NCBI RefSeq assembly: GCF_963678635.1
Contig: NC_087068.1
Span: forward strand, 29,390,318 to 29,454,317
DNA: 64,000 nucleotides
Source of the DNA: Symsagittifera roscoffensis
Lineage: Eukaryota; Xenacoelomorpha; Acoela; Convolutidae
Reading direction: 5' to 3'
Made by a program: the position numbers and the translations under genes. How positions within the stretch are numbered: the first letter of the stretch is position 1; the number at the start of each line of letters is the position of its first letter. Below, one piece after another: positions 34,755 to 46,288 of this stretch. The notes under the pieces are model-generated. The model made no database searches, was not told the DNA's origin, and saw nothing but the letters and a program-made list of their open reading frames with translations.

Positions 34755-35613
34755 AGTTCTAGAACAACCGTTTTAATTCACACTTCTTTTTTATATCTTC
34801 TGTTCTTTTAAGTAATTGTACATATCCTATACATAACTAAGTAGTCTATTAGAACATTTTTTACATACAAAAAATCATAAAAAAAAGTATTATTAAGAGT
34901 ATTATTATCATTATACTTGCCCCCGATTCCTGGTACAATAATTGTCTACACTTCAGACGCTCTGTTGAAAACCGAAGCTCTTTTAGAAAATTGACGGAGG
35001 TTTTTTTGGAAATTGTTTCAAGTCTAACTACGCTCCAGAGATCCCTTTGTTTTAGGTTGGAGAAAGCGCATCCCCTAAATAGCTGCTTGATATCGTTCAA
35101 AAGTTGTTTAATTTTTCTCAAAAAGACCGATAAAAACCACTTTTAGCTGAGTCAGGTATGTTGTGAAAAAAAAATCCTATGTTTTGTTGAAAAGGAAAAC
35201 TATTTGCCGTAAGATGATTAGTGCACTTTTCAGGCAAAAAAGTATAGCATAAACAAAAAATATCTCTCGAAACTCATTAAGAGTCTTCAGTTAAAGTTGA
35301 AGTTCAAGACAACGTGTATATTGTGAAATTCCGTTGGTTGTTTATTTTCCAAGAAAAACTGCAGGTGGTCGTGTAGAGTTGGGAAAAAATACAATATTGG
35401 TTTAGCTGGTGTGGTTCATTTGGTAATCATGATCAGGAATTTTGACGTTCCTTGAGATTGAAAATCCGAATCACCAACTCAATTTTTTATTGTGCGATGT
35501 CATTCTCACGAATCGCTGTATGAAGAAAATAATAATCTCTCATCTGATTTTTTTTTTATTCTTGCAAACAAACCTTTTTGCTAGCAACTAAAAAAACTTT
35601 TCGGTTTTCACAG
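34755..35613. other. Spacer between the two segmental copies
   Basis: About 860 bases of AT-rich sequence with no counterpart in the duplicated segments and no recognised gene. A short minus-strand open frame (35121-34861) shows no family signature. Confidence 0.4.
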
Positions 35614-38089
35614 CCTTTTCTACGTTATTTTTATCTGGTGTTTTTTTCTGGCTTCTAAAACTGATCGATACTTCATCCTTATTCAATTCATATACCTTTG
35701 TTACTGGTTATTTATCCATTTTCTGAATGAAAGACTTGAGGTAAGATAAATTATTCGTTGAATTTATGAGATTTATGTAAGCGATGTGAATAACTGGTGC
35801 GCAACTGGGCATTGTGGTGTACCAGAATTTTCTATAGGTAAACTGTTAAATAAATTTATGAGAAAATTAACATAATGAAGAAAAAAGTGCGCCCGGCTGA
35901 GCAAAAAAATTGAGCCCGGCTGCGCCAGAGTAGTGTGTACACTGAGGGATTTGGTAGGGTTTTTGCCGCACGGTTTTGGAAGCAACTTAATACTGGATCA
36001 AGGTTGGCCGTAAGATTTTGGAAGGAATTCAGATCAAGAAAAAAATTTATTAATCGGACAATCCGTATCAGTTTTGGCAGTGCCATATAGACCAGGACAT
36101 GAAACCTAGTTTAAAACCTAGTGAAGCCAGTATTGAGAATTGACTTTTCATTGTTTTTTTTTAACATTGTAAATTGTTTGTTTGTATTTAGTTTATTAGA
36201 TCTGGTGTCATGTCATGGTTTATATTAGCCTAGATAGGCAAAGACTAATCGTGTGCCGTAGATAACTTTTCTTGATCCGAGATACTTTCAAGAATTTACG
36301 GCCAAAAGGTGATCCAGGTTTGCGATGCTTCCAAAACCGTTCGGCAACAAACTGATGCAGCCCCTGATTCAATACACTGCTTCTGTGGTTTCTGCTTTCG
36401 TGATGGCTAAAATTCCTCAGGACAAGCGTTCGACTCCACTACATGTCAAAGGTTTTAGTTTTAGCAGTAGCTGTTTAAAATAATCTTTTCTAATTACTAT
36501 ACTGATGGTTACTGTTTGACAATTGTATAGCGACCTGGGCGCCAGTGCGAGGAGATCATTGCTTTATCAACAAGGTTGAGAATTCAAAATCAGTCCATAT
36601 CAGTAATATTAAAAAAAAATTCTGTCTCTTACGTTAGCGGTTATTGTTTGACAATGATCAAGCGGCTATCCTTTTTTTTCTTAATTTTTCCCGTTTTCTT
36701 TTTTAAACCTTTTAGCGTTATTTTTGACCTTTCTATCGCCTTTAGTTGCAAAATGTAAACTCGCCTCTGTGTGAAATGATTAGCCAGGATAGTGAAGAAT
36801 TACCAAGTTATAAATTGCAAGATAAACGAGTTCAGTATCCTTGACTGATTGCACTGAAACAACAACCTCTAAATGTATCTGGACACAAACGACAATTTCT
36901 TGTAAAATAGTATGTTTTATGGAGCGACAAAATGATACGTTCAGATTATAGCATTATTCTTGAGTTGTCTGTCGTTAAGCTTCTACGAGAATGTTTCAAC
37001 GCTTCGATACTTTGTAGCCTCAAACTGGCCAGATGAGAAAAAGAATCAATTCATGGCTATACGCAGCATCGCTCAAAACTGGAATTTGCTTTAACAAAAT
37101 AGGACAAAAAAGTCTTTACGTAAATTTTCAAGAGATTCTTAACTGTGCAAAACTGTTGAAGTTCATTAAAGTCAAATTAAATCGAGTCACTTTTGATAAA
37201 AATAAAACTTTTTCCACATTCCACCAACTTTTGAACAACTACTGCAACATTTTCATAAAGCAAGGAAATTTGGTATGGTAAACAAACTGAAAGCTTAAAT
37301 GAGAACAGATTCCTTCTTCATACCTCACATCGTAGCATTACGCGTTGAGCCATAACAACTGATTAAACCGCTGTAAAAATAGACAATTTAATGAGCCCGG
37401 GGAATTGGAGTTTGAATTTGAACTGGTGGAATTGGTCACTTGTTATAGGCCAAGTCAAACAGTTTTGAGTTTTCGTTTGCTAATTTCGTATGTATAGAAT
37501 CCTATTTTTTTTAAAAACAGAGCCAAACTTTTTTATGACATTTCTCAAAAAAATTTCCGGAGAAAGAGTTTGTTTGAAGGCAAAAAATTGTTAAATTTAT
37601 TAACCTTGACATTAACCAAATTTTGATAACAAACAGTGCGATAAGAGATAGAATGTAGAATTATATTTTCTCTGAACCTTGTCAATCGTCTTTTTGAAAA
37701 CTTCGAAATGTTTGGGAAACAAAACGGAGGTTTATTCAAAAACTGGCTAATAGTCTTTTAAATTTTCAAAAAGAAAAAAATCGTAAAATTTTGCAATCGC
37801 ATGCTGGCTGAACATTGATTGTATATGATCTAACTTGCGTTTGAAGAAAATTGTAAAAAAATGCGATTTCAATGTTTTGTTGAGCATTCGTATGCTAGCT
37901 GGCCAAAGCTGAAAAGAACCAAATTTAGTTCAGCCCAACAGAATGATTGAAAAAATCGTCTTTAGAGACAAAAACAGGATATTGACTTTTTAAAAACTTT
38001 TCTTCCTGAATTAAATTCAGTTTACTCACAACAAACGCTTAAATTATATAATGTATTTGCTAATTTTATTCCTTGAAAAATATGATAAT

Positions 38090-38594
38090 TGTGCGCGTCA
38101 ATCTCCACGAATTTTAAAAAGATTAGATTTCTGACAGATTGAATTAACGAGCACTTTCTCGGTAAAATAGCTCTCGAAAGTTTGTAATATAACGATTTTT
38201 AACATACTTCAACATCGGTAACATCGGCCATAAAACTGCATAACTCAAAGCAAGCTGCTAAAATGGCCAGTATTTGTCTTTGAGACGAATTGCTCTTTTT
38301 AAAGATCAGCCTTAATCAAGGCTAAACCAAATTAGAGCGAAAAGACGGTTAAAATAGTTTTAGAGGGGGGGGGGGACCTGGTTACGGAGCGTCCCATCAA
38401 GTTTGGGGCATATTTGAGGTCTTGAAAGGAAATGACCTAGGTGGGATTCGAACCGGCGCCGAACCCGCCGGGACGCACCCTGTATACGTTCCCTACTGTC
38501 CCTATATGCATTTACATTTTGGTTCAGTTTTATGCATTTAAACTTTCGTATACTCTTCTGCATTTATACTCTCGCTTTCATTTGCGCTGCAACA
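38090..38594 (-). repeat. BEL/Pao 3' LTR
   Basis: On the minus strand it runs TGTTGCAGCGCAAATG to CGCGCACA. The pol stop codon lies inside the first bases of the LTR. It contains a G9 run near 38368. Confidence 0.88.
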
Positions 38595-40398
38595 TCCTCT
38601 ACCCCTAAACAAGGAAGAACGGGAGCGAGCTTTACGGTCGGGCGGGTCAGTTCGCTCGTAACGGTGTTTATGTCGGCGGATCTCGCGCATCCGTCCTTGC
38701 CATAGTGCAGTCTTAGGATACGTGCGAATTGATAAAGTCCACATGGAGTGTCAGGCTCTATGATCCAAACCAAGTCGCCGGCTTTCAGCTTAACGTCTGA
38801 CTGCTTGTGTTACTTTGCCCTCCTATTGAGGAAAGGAACGTATTCCCGCATCCATCGTGTCCATATTGCGTTAGCGTATTATTGCGGTTTGGCGAACCGC
38901 ATCTTATGGACGAAATTTTCTGCAAAACTTAGCGAAAGGAAAACTCGCTGCGTGTTGACCAACTATAAAGTGATTCGGGGTCAGCGCCTCTAGATCTAGT
39001 GGATTAGTACTAACGGCTTTTATCGGTCTAGCGTTAAGTGATTGCTCAACAAGGCACAGCGTGGTTCTTAGAACCTCCTCAGTTACTTTTCTGTTGCCTA
39101 GGATGTCATACAAAACGCGCTTGTCACTCCGAACTAATTGCTCCCAGGAGCCACTATGGTGCGATGCGCTTGGTGGATTGAATTTCCACTTGATCCCTTT
39201 CTGAACAAAAACAGCGGGTGCGAGCTTGCTCCAACTCTCAACGCAAGCTAAGAGCACTTTCTGAGCGCCAACAAAGTTCGTGCCGCTGTCGGACATGATG
39301 GTAGTCGGAGTACCGCGACGTGCAATAAACCTCTCCACGCCCATCACACAAGAGCTTGTGTCGAGCGAGGGGACCACTTCAATGTGCACCGCTCTAGTGG
39401 TGAGACAGGTGATAAAAAAACCCCACCTTTTTTCCGTACTTCGCCGGATTGGAACTAGGAACGGCCCAAAATAGTCGAATTCTGTGTTAGAGAAAGGCGG
39501 TTGCTTGTAACCCAGCCTTTCAATGGGAGATCAGCCATAATATGAGTTACGGTTTGCGCTTTGCGATTTCGCCACGCAACGCAAGTATTTTCAATGTTTC
39601 GCAGCAACGATCGCAAATTTAACACAACGTATTTCAAATTAACCACCGCACGCATGTAATCCAAGCCTTGATGGAAATTCTTAACGTGCAAGTGTTTAAC
39701 CAATAACCGAACAGCCGCGTGGCGTGCATCAAGTACAATCGGATGCTTGAAATCGAAATCGGAATTAACCAAGCGGATGATGCGCCCACTCGAGCGAAAA
39801 ATGCCAGCTGGTCCAACGAACGGCGAATACTTGGCGATCCGACTATTCCTCGTGATAACTTTACCGGATCTTAGTAGTTATAGCTCACTAGGGAATTTCT
39901 CATCCTGGGACAGGTAAATGAGCTTCTGCTCAGCAATATCCATTCGACACGGGTCTGTAATTTCTAATATACTCGACGGGAAATGTTTATGGGACGAGAG
40001 CCATCTTAACAAAAATTCTACTGTGCGTTTGTTTTTTACAATTGAATTGAATCTCTCCCATTTTTCGAAGGGAAAATGTTTTTCTTTCAAAACATCGACA
40101 ACGAAATTTGACGAGTTTCCCAGACAAATGTCGTTATCACATGATAGTCCTTTGAGTCTTATTTTATCAGTAACCCTTGTATCGGGATTGAACGGCCAAT
40201 CAGTCGTTCTCAGTATACTAGGGCCATTAACCCAGCTGCTTTCCTTGAGGGCTTCCGAATAAATCCCTCGTGTACCGGTATCAGCTGGGTTATCACCGCT
40301 AGGTATGTGATGCCACTGATCAGTGGTGGTAGACTTCAGAATCTCACCAGTGCGATTACCAATTAAAACGGGTAGTTTTTTACAGGAGTTAAGCCACT
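38574..40398 (-). pseudogene. pol: BEL/Pao RNase H end and integrase, left internal copy
   Basis: From 40398 downward: an RNase H-type motif TDSATVLQWLNSC after an in-frame TGA; a linker with HHIPSGDNPADTGTRGIY (typical BEL text between RNase H and integrase); an integrase zinc region whose second Cys is Trp (CVAWRNRK, 39572-39583); the first catalytic Asp in DYFGPFL (39463-39481, out of frame with the next part); MSDSGTNFVGAQ with the second Asp; GSWEQLVRSDKR with the Glu; and a C-terminal VWIIEPDTPCGLY domain. Several frameshifts and stops disable it. Confidence 0.85.
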
Positions 40399-40550
40399 GA
40401 AGAACAGTGGCACTATCTGTTCACATGAAAATATACGTAATTTTGAAAGTAAGACCTTTTAAAATTTCTTTTTTAAAGCGGGTTGAAAGAAAAGCTGCTT
40501 GAAGCTCTAACTTTGGAGTAGATAGCGCTTTAATAGGCGCAACGCGGGCT

Positions 40551-41029
40551 TTACCAAACGAAGGAAAGTGACGGCACAGAAAACATACTGCGAATATCAC
40601 CGAACATGTGAAGTTCTATTCGGTCGAAAGGGTCAGTGAAATAGCTCCGAGGTATTGTCAGAGAACCTAACAAATGAAGACCTGAGTGCCACTCAAGGAA
40701 CTGCTTTTTGATTTCCCCTGGCAGATCATCGTCCCATTTTTGACCGCTGATTTGCCAGATATCTTTTAAAAGAATGCGAGCCTTCACGGTATACGGAGCC
40801 ACTAATCCAATTGGATCAAAACAGACAAAACAAAACTCAACACGGTATGCTGGGTCATTGCTTTGTCTAGTGGACGATCAACCCCTCTACTAACGACTAA
40901 AGTATCTTTTACGTGATCCCACTTAAGACCATGAACATGCGACGACTGGTCTGGACTCGTACAAATATCTTTAACAGAGGAATTGCACTCATGGTTGTCC
41001 GGATCAAGAACGGTTGTTGCGTCGGGCAC
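40551..41029 (-). pseudogene. pol: BEL/Pao RT palm-thumb and connection region
   Basis: Two frames hold the part after the RT active site: SHVHGLKWDHVKDTLVVSRG, then MAPYTVKARILLKDIWQISG and QKWDDDLPGEIKKQFLEWHS, characteristic of BEL/Pao pol. This part occurs only once in the element because the right internal copy lost it in a deletion of about 700 bp. Confidence 0.8.
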
Positions 41030-41073
41030 GTTGCTGACAACTTTTGTCAGATGAACAAGCTAATTTCAAGGCG

Positions 41074-41760
41074 TCATCCCTGTTTTGAAAAAAAATCCAC
41101 ATAATCTTCCACATAAAACTTCTGGACAACAGCCGAAGCAGCTTCGGGGTACTCAGCTTGATGATCCGATGCAGTCATCTGCAAAGCGGAATTCGCACAA
41201 GTCGGCGAGTCACGGGCACCAAAAATGCGACGCGTATATTGGTGAACTACCACACTTGATGTGGGGTCCTGCCGCCATAAAAAAATGAAGAGAAGCTTGA
41301 TCTTCTTCACGGACTGCAACCTGTAAAAACATCCTTTCAATGTCAGCTGAAACGGCGTATTTATGCTGACGGAATCTTAAAATTATAAAAATTGAGGTTT
41401 TGAAAGAGATCCGGGCCAACCAACAGAGATTTGTTCAAGGAAGCGCCATGACACTTCGATGCCCCATTGAGGACTCGGCGCACCTTACCGGGTTTGTTCG
41501 GGTTCAACACAGGGTGATGCGGGAGCTACCACTCAAGATCGGCTTGTGATTTGGGATCGTTTGCCTTAACGGTTATGACATATCCTTTTGTATATCTTCT
41601 CTAATTAATTCGGCGTACTTCTAACGGTGCGACGAATCCTTATCTAGCCTCCTTTCCAAAGACTTTAATTGATCTAAGGAGGAAAAATAGTTATTCGGTA
41701 AAGTACTTTCATTATCGTTCCAAAGCATTGGTAACATATACCTCTCATCAACGTGAAAGG
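41074..41760 (-). pseudogene. pol: BEL/Pao reverse transcriptase, left internal copy
   Basis: Segments include RQHKYAVSADIERMFLQVAV (RT block with an Asp), the FGARDSPTCANSALQMTASD motif and the active-site box, which reads YVED at 41104-41115 instead of YVDD. The N-terminal side (LKSLERRLDKD-like text) is frameshifted. The YVED change would remove one of two catalytic aspartates. Confidence 0.8.
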
Positions 41761-41779
41761 TGTCATTTTTCAAAGCGGA

Positions 41780-42683
41780 TTAAGCGCGCTTGTCGGCGGC
41801 GGAACGGGCATCTACTTGCTTGAAGGCTCCATATGACTCCAACTCATACCAAGTTTTAGTTTGGTCCGCAAGAGACATGTCCTCGACCACACACTTAAAG
41901 CAAGACGAGTTCGACGTAAAGGAAGGCGGTAACGTACCACTTAAAACCCAATCTAGCGGAAGGCGTACGGCGCACGGTGAAATAGAGTCCTCAATGGGTC
42001 TTATGGCATGGTAGAAAAAATGTCCAAAAATTATTTTGACTTCCTCATACTTATTATTTATAGGTTTTATCGGAGCCAACTGCGGGTATTTTTCCTGTAA
42101 ATCAGGAATACTCATACTATCCAATCCAATGCAACTATGATCCTTAAAATAAGCTCGAAAAGAAAACAAAATCCACTATTATTCGTTTCGGCGGAAACTT
42201 GAAAACTTACTTGATGAGTTTTCATCAAGCTCGTGGAATTGAATCCATTTATGGTGAGGTTAACGGGAGTGCCAAACAAATGGAGACATTTTACGAGATC
42301 GGCTGATACCCATGAGTACGTGGAAGCACTATCGCAAAGAACTAGGGCCTTAGTAATCGTCGCATCCGAAGAGACGGCGAGTAATGCAACTGGCAGGGGG
42401 CCTTTAGTTGACTCCTGGCTATTGATATCGCCGACGTCAGCGTTAGTATTTGCGTTACATGACGCCGGGGAACTTTTAGTATTCTTAGGAGGAAAAGTTT
42501 TCTCAGCTCCATGTAAGAGCACATTGTGCGTGCTTTCACAATCTGGCTTGGGGCACTTTCTGGCCTTGCTACAATTAAGAAAACTGTGATTGCCCTGTAA
42601 ACACCGCAAAGCAAAGTTTTTGTTCGGCTACATGTTTTGCTTGATGCGCAGCGTTTTTCTCTTTGAATACGGCGCAATTTCAA
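41780..42683 (-). pseudogene. BEL/Pao zinc knuckle and aspartic protease, left copy
   Basis: It reads RCLQGNHSFLNCSKARKCPK and DCESTHNVLLHG, a Cys/His knuckle pair typical of BEL Gag-Pol. Then comes a Pao-type protease with LCDSASTYSWVSADLVK, where the usual Asp-Ser-Gly is Asp-Ser-Ala, followed by PHAIRPIEDSISPCAVRLPL-type conserved text and a stop at 41780. The stop precedes RT. Confidence 0.75.
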
Positions 42684-43297
42684 AGAGCGTGTTGACCTTT
42701 ACATACAGAACATGGAGGGAACTTTGGTTTTCCTTAGTCTGATCACTTACCTTTGCGTTACTAGCAAACATTTTCGTACCTACTTTTTGCTTCATTGGTT
42801 CTCCAGACTTACCCCTAGAACTAATTGTTTTTAGCCTCATAAGACCCTCCGTTTTTTCTTTAAGCCATTCGTTGAAATTTAGCAGAGTTGGTCGATGCCA
42901 TTGGCGTCTTACGGTTTGCATTGACCATGCCTCTCTAAGGTTTGGGGGAAGCTTACTCACAGCTTGATTCAGTAAGTTAACACTTTTCAGATCATCGTTA
43001 AAAGATAGAGACTTGAATACGGAAACAAGTCCAGAAATTGTAACATTTTCCGAGTTTTTCAGCGGCGGAAAATTACTCAATTACTACTGCAGCATGCGGC
43101 TGCCCGAATTTTATTTGAAGAGTTGCTAAAGCCTCTTTATATAGTACTCCGCTATAGCTATACTCGGCGATTGCGGATTTTGCTTTACTCACTACGAGCG
43201 TTTTCAGATAGGTAAGCTTTTCATCGTCACTGAGTATGGCTGAATCGACCGTCGATATGAACTGCCCATACCACTCATGCCAATTAAGTCTGTTGCC
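42628..43297 (-). pseudogene. gag: BEL/Pao gag end (DUF1759-like), left copy
   Basis: From 43297 the text matches the right-copy gag domain (WHEWYGQFISTVDSAILSDD; EKLTYLKTLVVSKAKSAIAE) and runs on to ENVTISGLVSVFKSLSFNDD and LREAWSMQT. This is the helical DUF1759-type Gag domain of BEL elements. It has lost its first part at the duplication junction near 43298. Confidence 0.7.
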
Positions 43298-44439
43298 AAC
43301 AAAACGCGCTTGTCACTCCGAACTAATCGCTCCCAGGAGCCACTATGGTGCGATGCGCTTGGTGGATTGAATTTCCACTTGATCCCTTTCTGAACAAAAA
43401 CAGCGGGTGCGAGCTTGCTCCAACTCTCAACGCAAGCTAAGAGCACTTTCTGAGCGCCAACAAAGTTCGTGCCGTTGTCGGACATGATGGTAGTCGGAGT
43501 ACCGCGACGTGCAATAAACCTCTCCATGCCCATCACACAAGAGCTTGTTTCGAGCGAGGGGACCACTTCAATGTGCACCGCTCTAGTGGTGAGACAGGTG
43601 ATAAAAAAAACCCACCTCTTTTCCGTACTTCGCCGGATTGGAACTAAGAACGGCCTAAAATAGTCGAATTCTGTGTTAGAGAAAGGCGGTTGCTTGTAAC
43701 CCAGCCTTTCAATGGGAGATCAGCCATAATATGAGTTACGGTTTGCGCTTTGCGATTTCGCCACGCAACGCAAGTATTTTCAATGTTTCGCAGCAACGAT
43801 CGCAAATTTAACACAACGTATTTCAAATTAACCACCGCACGGATGTAATTTAAGCCTTGATGGAAATTCTTAACGTGCAAGTGTTTACCCAATAACCAAA
43901 CAGCCGCGTGGCGTGCATCAAGTACAATCGGATGCTTGAAATTGAAATCTGAATTAACCAAGCGGCTGATGCGCCCAGTCGAGCGAAGGATGCCAGCTGG
44001 TCCAACGAATGGCGAATACTTGGCGATCCGACTATTCCTCGTGATAACTTTACCGGATCTTAGTAGTTATAGCTCACTAGGGAATGTCTCACCCTGGGAC
44101 AGGTAAATGAGCTTCTGCTCAGCAATATCCATTCGACACGGGTCTGTAATTTCTAAAATACTCGACGGGAAATGTTTATGACCCAGACAAATGTCGTTAT
44201 CACATTATAGTCCTTTGAGTCTTATTTTATCAGTAACCCTTGTATCGGGATTGAACGGCCAATCAGTCGTTCTCAGTATACTAGGGCCATTAACCCAGCT
44301 GCTTTCCTTGAGGGCTTCCGAATAAATCCCTCGTGTACCGGTATCAGCTGGGTTATCACCGCTAGGTATGTGATGCCACTGATCAGTGGTGGTAGACTTC
44401 AGAATCTCACCAGTGCAATTACCAATAAAAACGGGTAGT
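43298..44439 (-). pseudogene. pol: BEL/Pao integrase fragment, right internal copy
   Basis: This repeats integrase text of 38.6-40.4 kb: NPADTGTRG-type linker, zinc region with CVAW (43761-43772), a DYF-R-PFL form of the first Asp motif near 43651-43671, IMSDNGTNFVGAQ and GSWERLVRSDKR. It ends abruptly near 43298, where gag text of the other copy starts. Its upper edge at 44439 joins directly to the RT end, skipping the RNase H region. Confidence 0.8.
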
Positions 44440-45139
44440 CATCCCTGTTTTGAAAAAAAAATCCACATAATCATCCACATAAAACTTCTGGACAACAGCC
44501 GAAGCAGCTTCGGGGTACTCAGCTTGATGATCCGATGCAGTCATCTGCAAAGCGGAATTCGCACAAGTCGGCGAGTCACGGGCACCAAAAATGCGACGCG
44601 TATATTGGTGAACTACCACACTTGATGTGGGGTCCTGCCGCCATAAAAAAATGAAGAGAAGCTTGATCTTCTTCACGGACTGCAACCTGTAAAAACATCC
44701 TTTCAATGTCAACTGAAACGGCGTATTTATGCTGACGGAATCTTAAAATTATAAAAATTGAGGTTTTGAAACAGATCCGGGCCAACCAACAGAGATTTGT
44801 TCAAGGAAGCGCCATGACACTTCGATGCCCCATTGAGGACTCGGCGCACCTTACCGGGTTTGTTCGGGTTCAACACAGGGTGATGCGGGAGCTACCACTC
44901 AAGATCGGCTTGTGATTTGGGATCGTTTGCCTTAACGGTTATGACATATCCTTTTGTATATCTTCTCTAATTAATTCGGCGTACTTCTCACGGTGCGACG
45001 GATCCTTATCTAGCCTCCTTTCCAAAGACTTTAATTGATCTAAGGAGGAAAAATAGTTATTCGGTAAAGTACTTTCATTATCGTTCCAAAGCATTGGTAA
45101 CATATACCTCTCATCAACGTGAAAGGTGTCATTTTTCAA
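44440..45139 (-). pseudogene. pol: BEL/Pao reverse transcriptase, right internal copy
   Basis: It carries YMLPMLWNDNESTLPNNYFS and LKSLERRLDKDPSHREKYAE (BEL text before RT), RQHKYAVSVDIERMFLQVAV, FGARDSPTCANSALQMTASD and an intact YVDD box at 44470-44481. Frameshifts separate the blocks. The downstream palm and thumb are deleted. Confidence 0.82.
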
Positions 45140-45145
45140 AGCGGA

Positions 45146-46288
45146 TTAAGCGCGCTTGTCGGCGGCGGAACGGGCATCTACTTGCTTGAAGGCTCCATAT
45201 GACTCCAACTCATACCAAGTTTTAGTTTGGTCCGCAAGAGACATGTCCTCGACCACACACTTAAAGCAAGACGAGTTCGACGTAAAGGAAGGCGGTAACG
45301 TACCACTTAAAACCCAATCTAGCGGAAGGCGTACGGCGCACGGTGAAATAGAGTCCTCAATGGGTCTTATGGCATGGTAGAAAAAATGTCCAAAAATTAT
45401 TTCGACTTCCTCATACTTATTATTTATAGGTTTTAACGGAGCCAACTGCGGGTATTTTTCCTGTAAATCAGGAATACTCATACTATCCAATCCAATGCGA
45501 CTATGATCCTTAAAATAAGCTCGAAAAGAAAACAAAATCCACTATTATTCGTTTCGGCGGAAACTTGAAAACTTACTTGATGAGTTTTCATCAAGCTCGT
45601 GGAATTGAATCCATTTATGGTGAGGTTAACGGGAGTGCCAAACAAATGGAGACGTTTTACGAGATCGGCTGATACCCATGAGTGCGTGGAAGCACTATCG
45701 CAAAGAACTAGGGCATTAGTAATCGTCGCATCCGAAGAGACGGCGAGTAATGCAACTGGCAGGAGGCCTTTAGTTGACTCCTGGCTATGGATATCGCCGA
45801 CGTCAGCGTTAGTGTTTGCGTTACATGACGACGGGGAACTTTTAGTATTCTTAGGAGGAAACGTTTTCTCAGCTCCATGTAAGAGCACATTGTGCGTGCT
45901 TTCACAATCTGGCTTGGGGCACTTTCTGGCCTTGCTACAATTACGAAAACTGTGATTGCTCTGTAAACACCGCAAAGCAAATTTTTTGTTCGGCTACATG
46001 TTTTGCTTGTTGCGTAGCGTTTTTCTCTTTGAATACGGCGCAATTCTAAAGAGCGTGTTGACCTTTACATACAGAACATGGAGGGAACTTTGGTTTTTCC
46101 TTAGTCTGATCACTTACCTTTGCGTTACTAGCAAACATTTTCGTACCTACTTTTTGCTTCATTGGTTCTCCAGACTTACCCATAAAACTAATTGCTTTTA
46201 GCCTCTTAAGACCCTCCGTTTTTTCTTTAAGCCATTCGTTGGCAGAGTTGTTCGATGCCATTGGCGTCTTACGGTTTGCATTGACCAT
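45146..46288 (-). pseudogene. BEL/Pao zinc knuckles and protease, right copy
   Basis: Text runs CSVCKGQHAL, RCLQSNHSFRNCSKARKCPK, ESTHNVLLHG, then the protease motif LCDSASTHSWVSADLVKRLH and IRPIEDSISPCAVRLPLDWV. The layout matches the left copy at an offset of 3366 bp. Frames shift after the knuckle and after FCFLFELIL. Confidence 0.78.

Larger units (their letters stand above)
35614..40398. repeat. Segmental duplication, right copy
   Basis: The counterpart of 29880-34754. This copy is continuous with the rest of the BEL element to its right, so it is likely the source locus. The 2.5-kb flank at 35614-38089 contains no supported gene; short frames there are not conserved between the copies. 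Confidence 0.85.

Noticed and set aside
42233-42589. Plus-strand 118-codon frame repeated at 45599
   Set aside because: It is the antisense shadow of the BEL zinc-knuckle and protease region and is repeated only because that region is duplicated.
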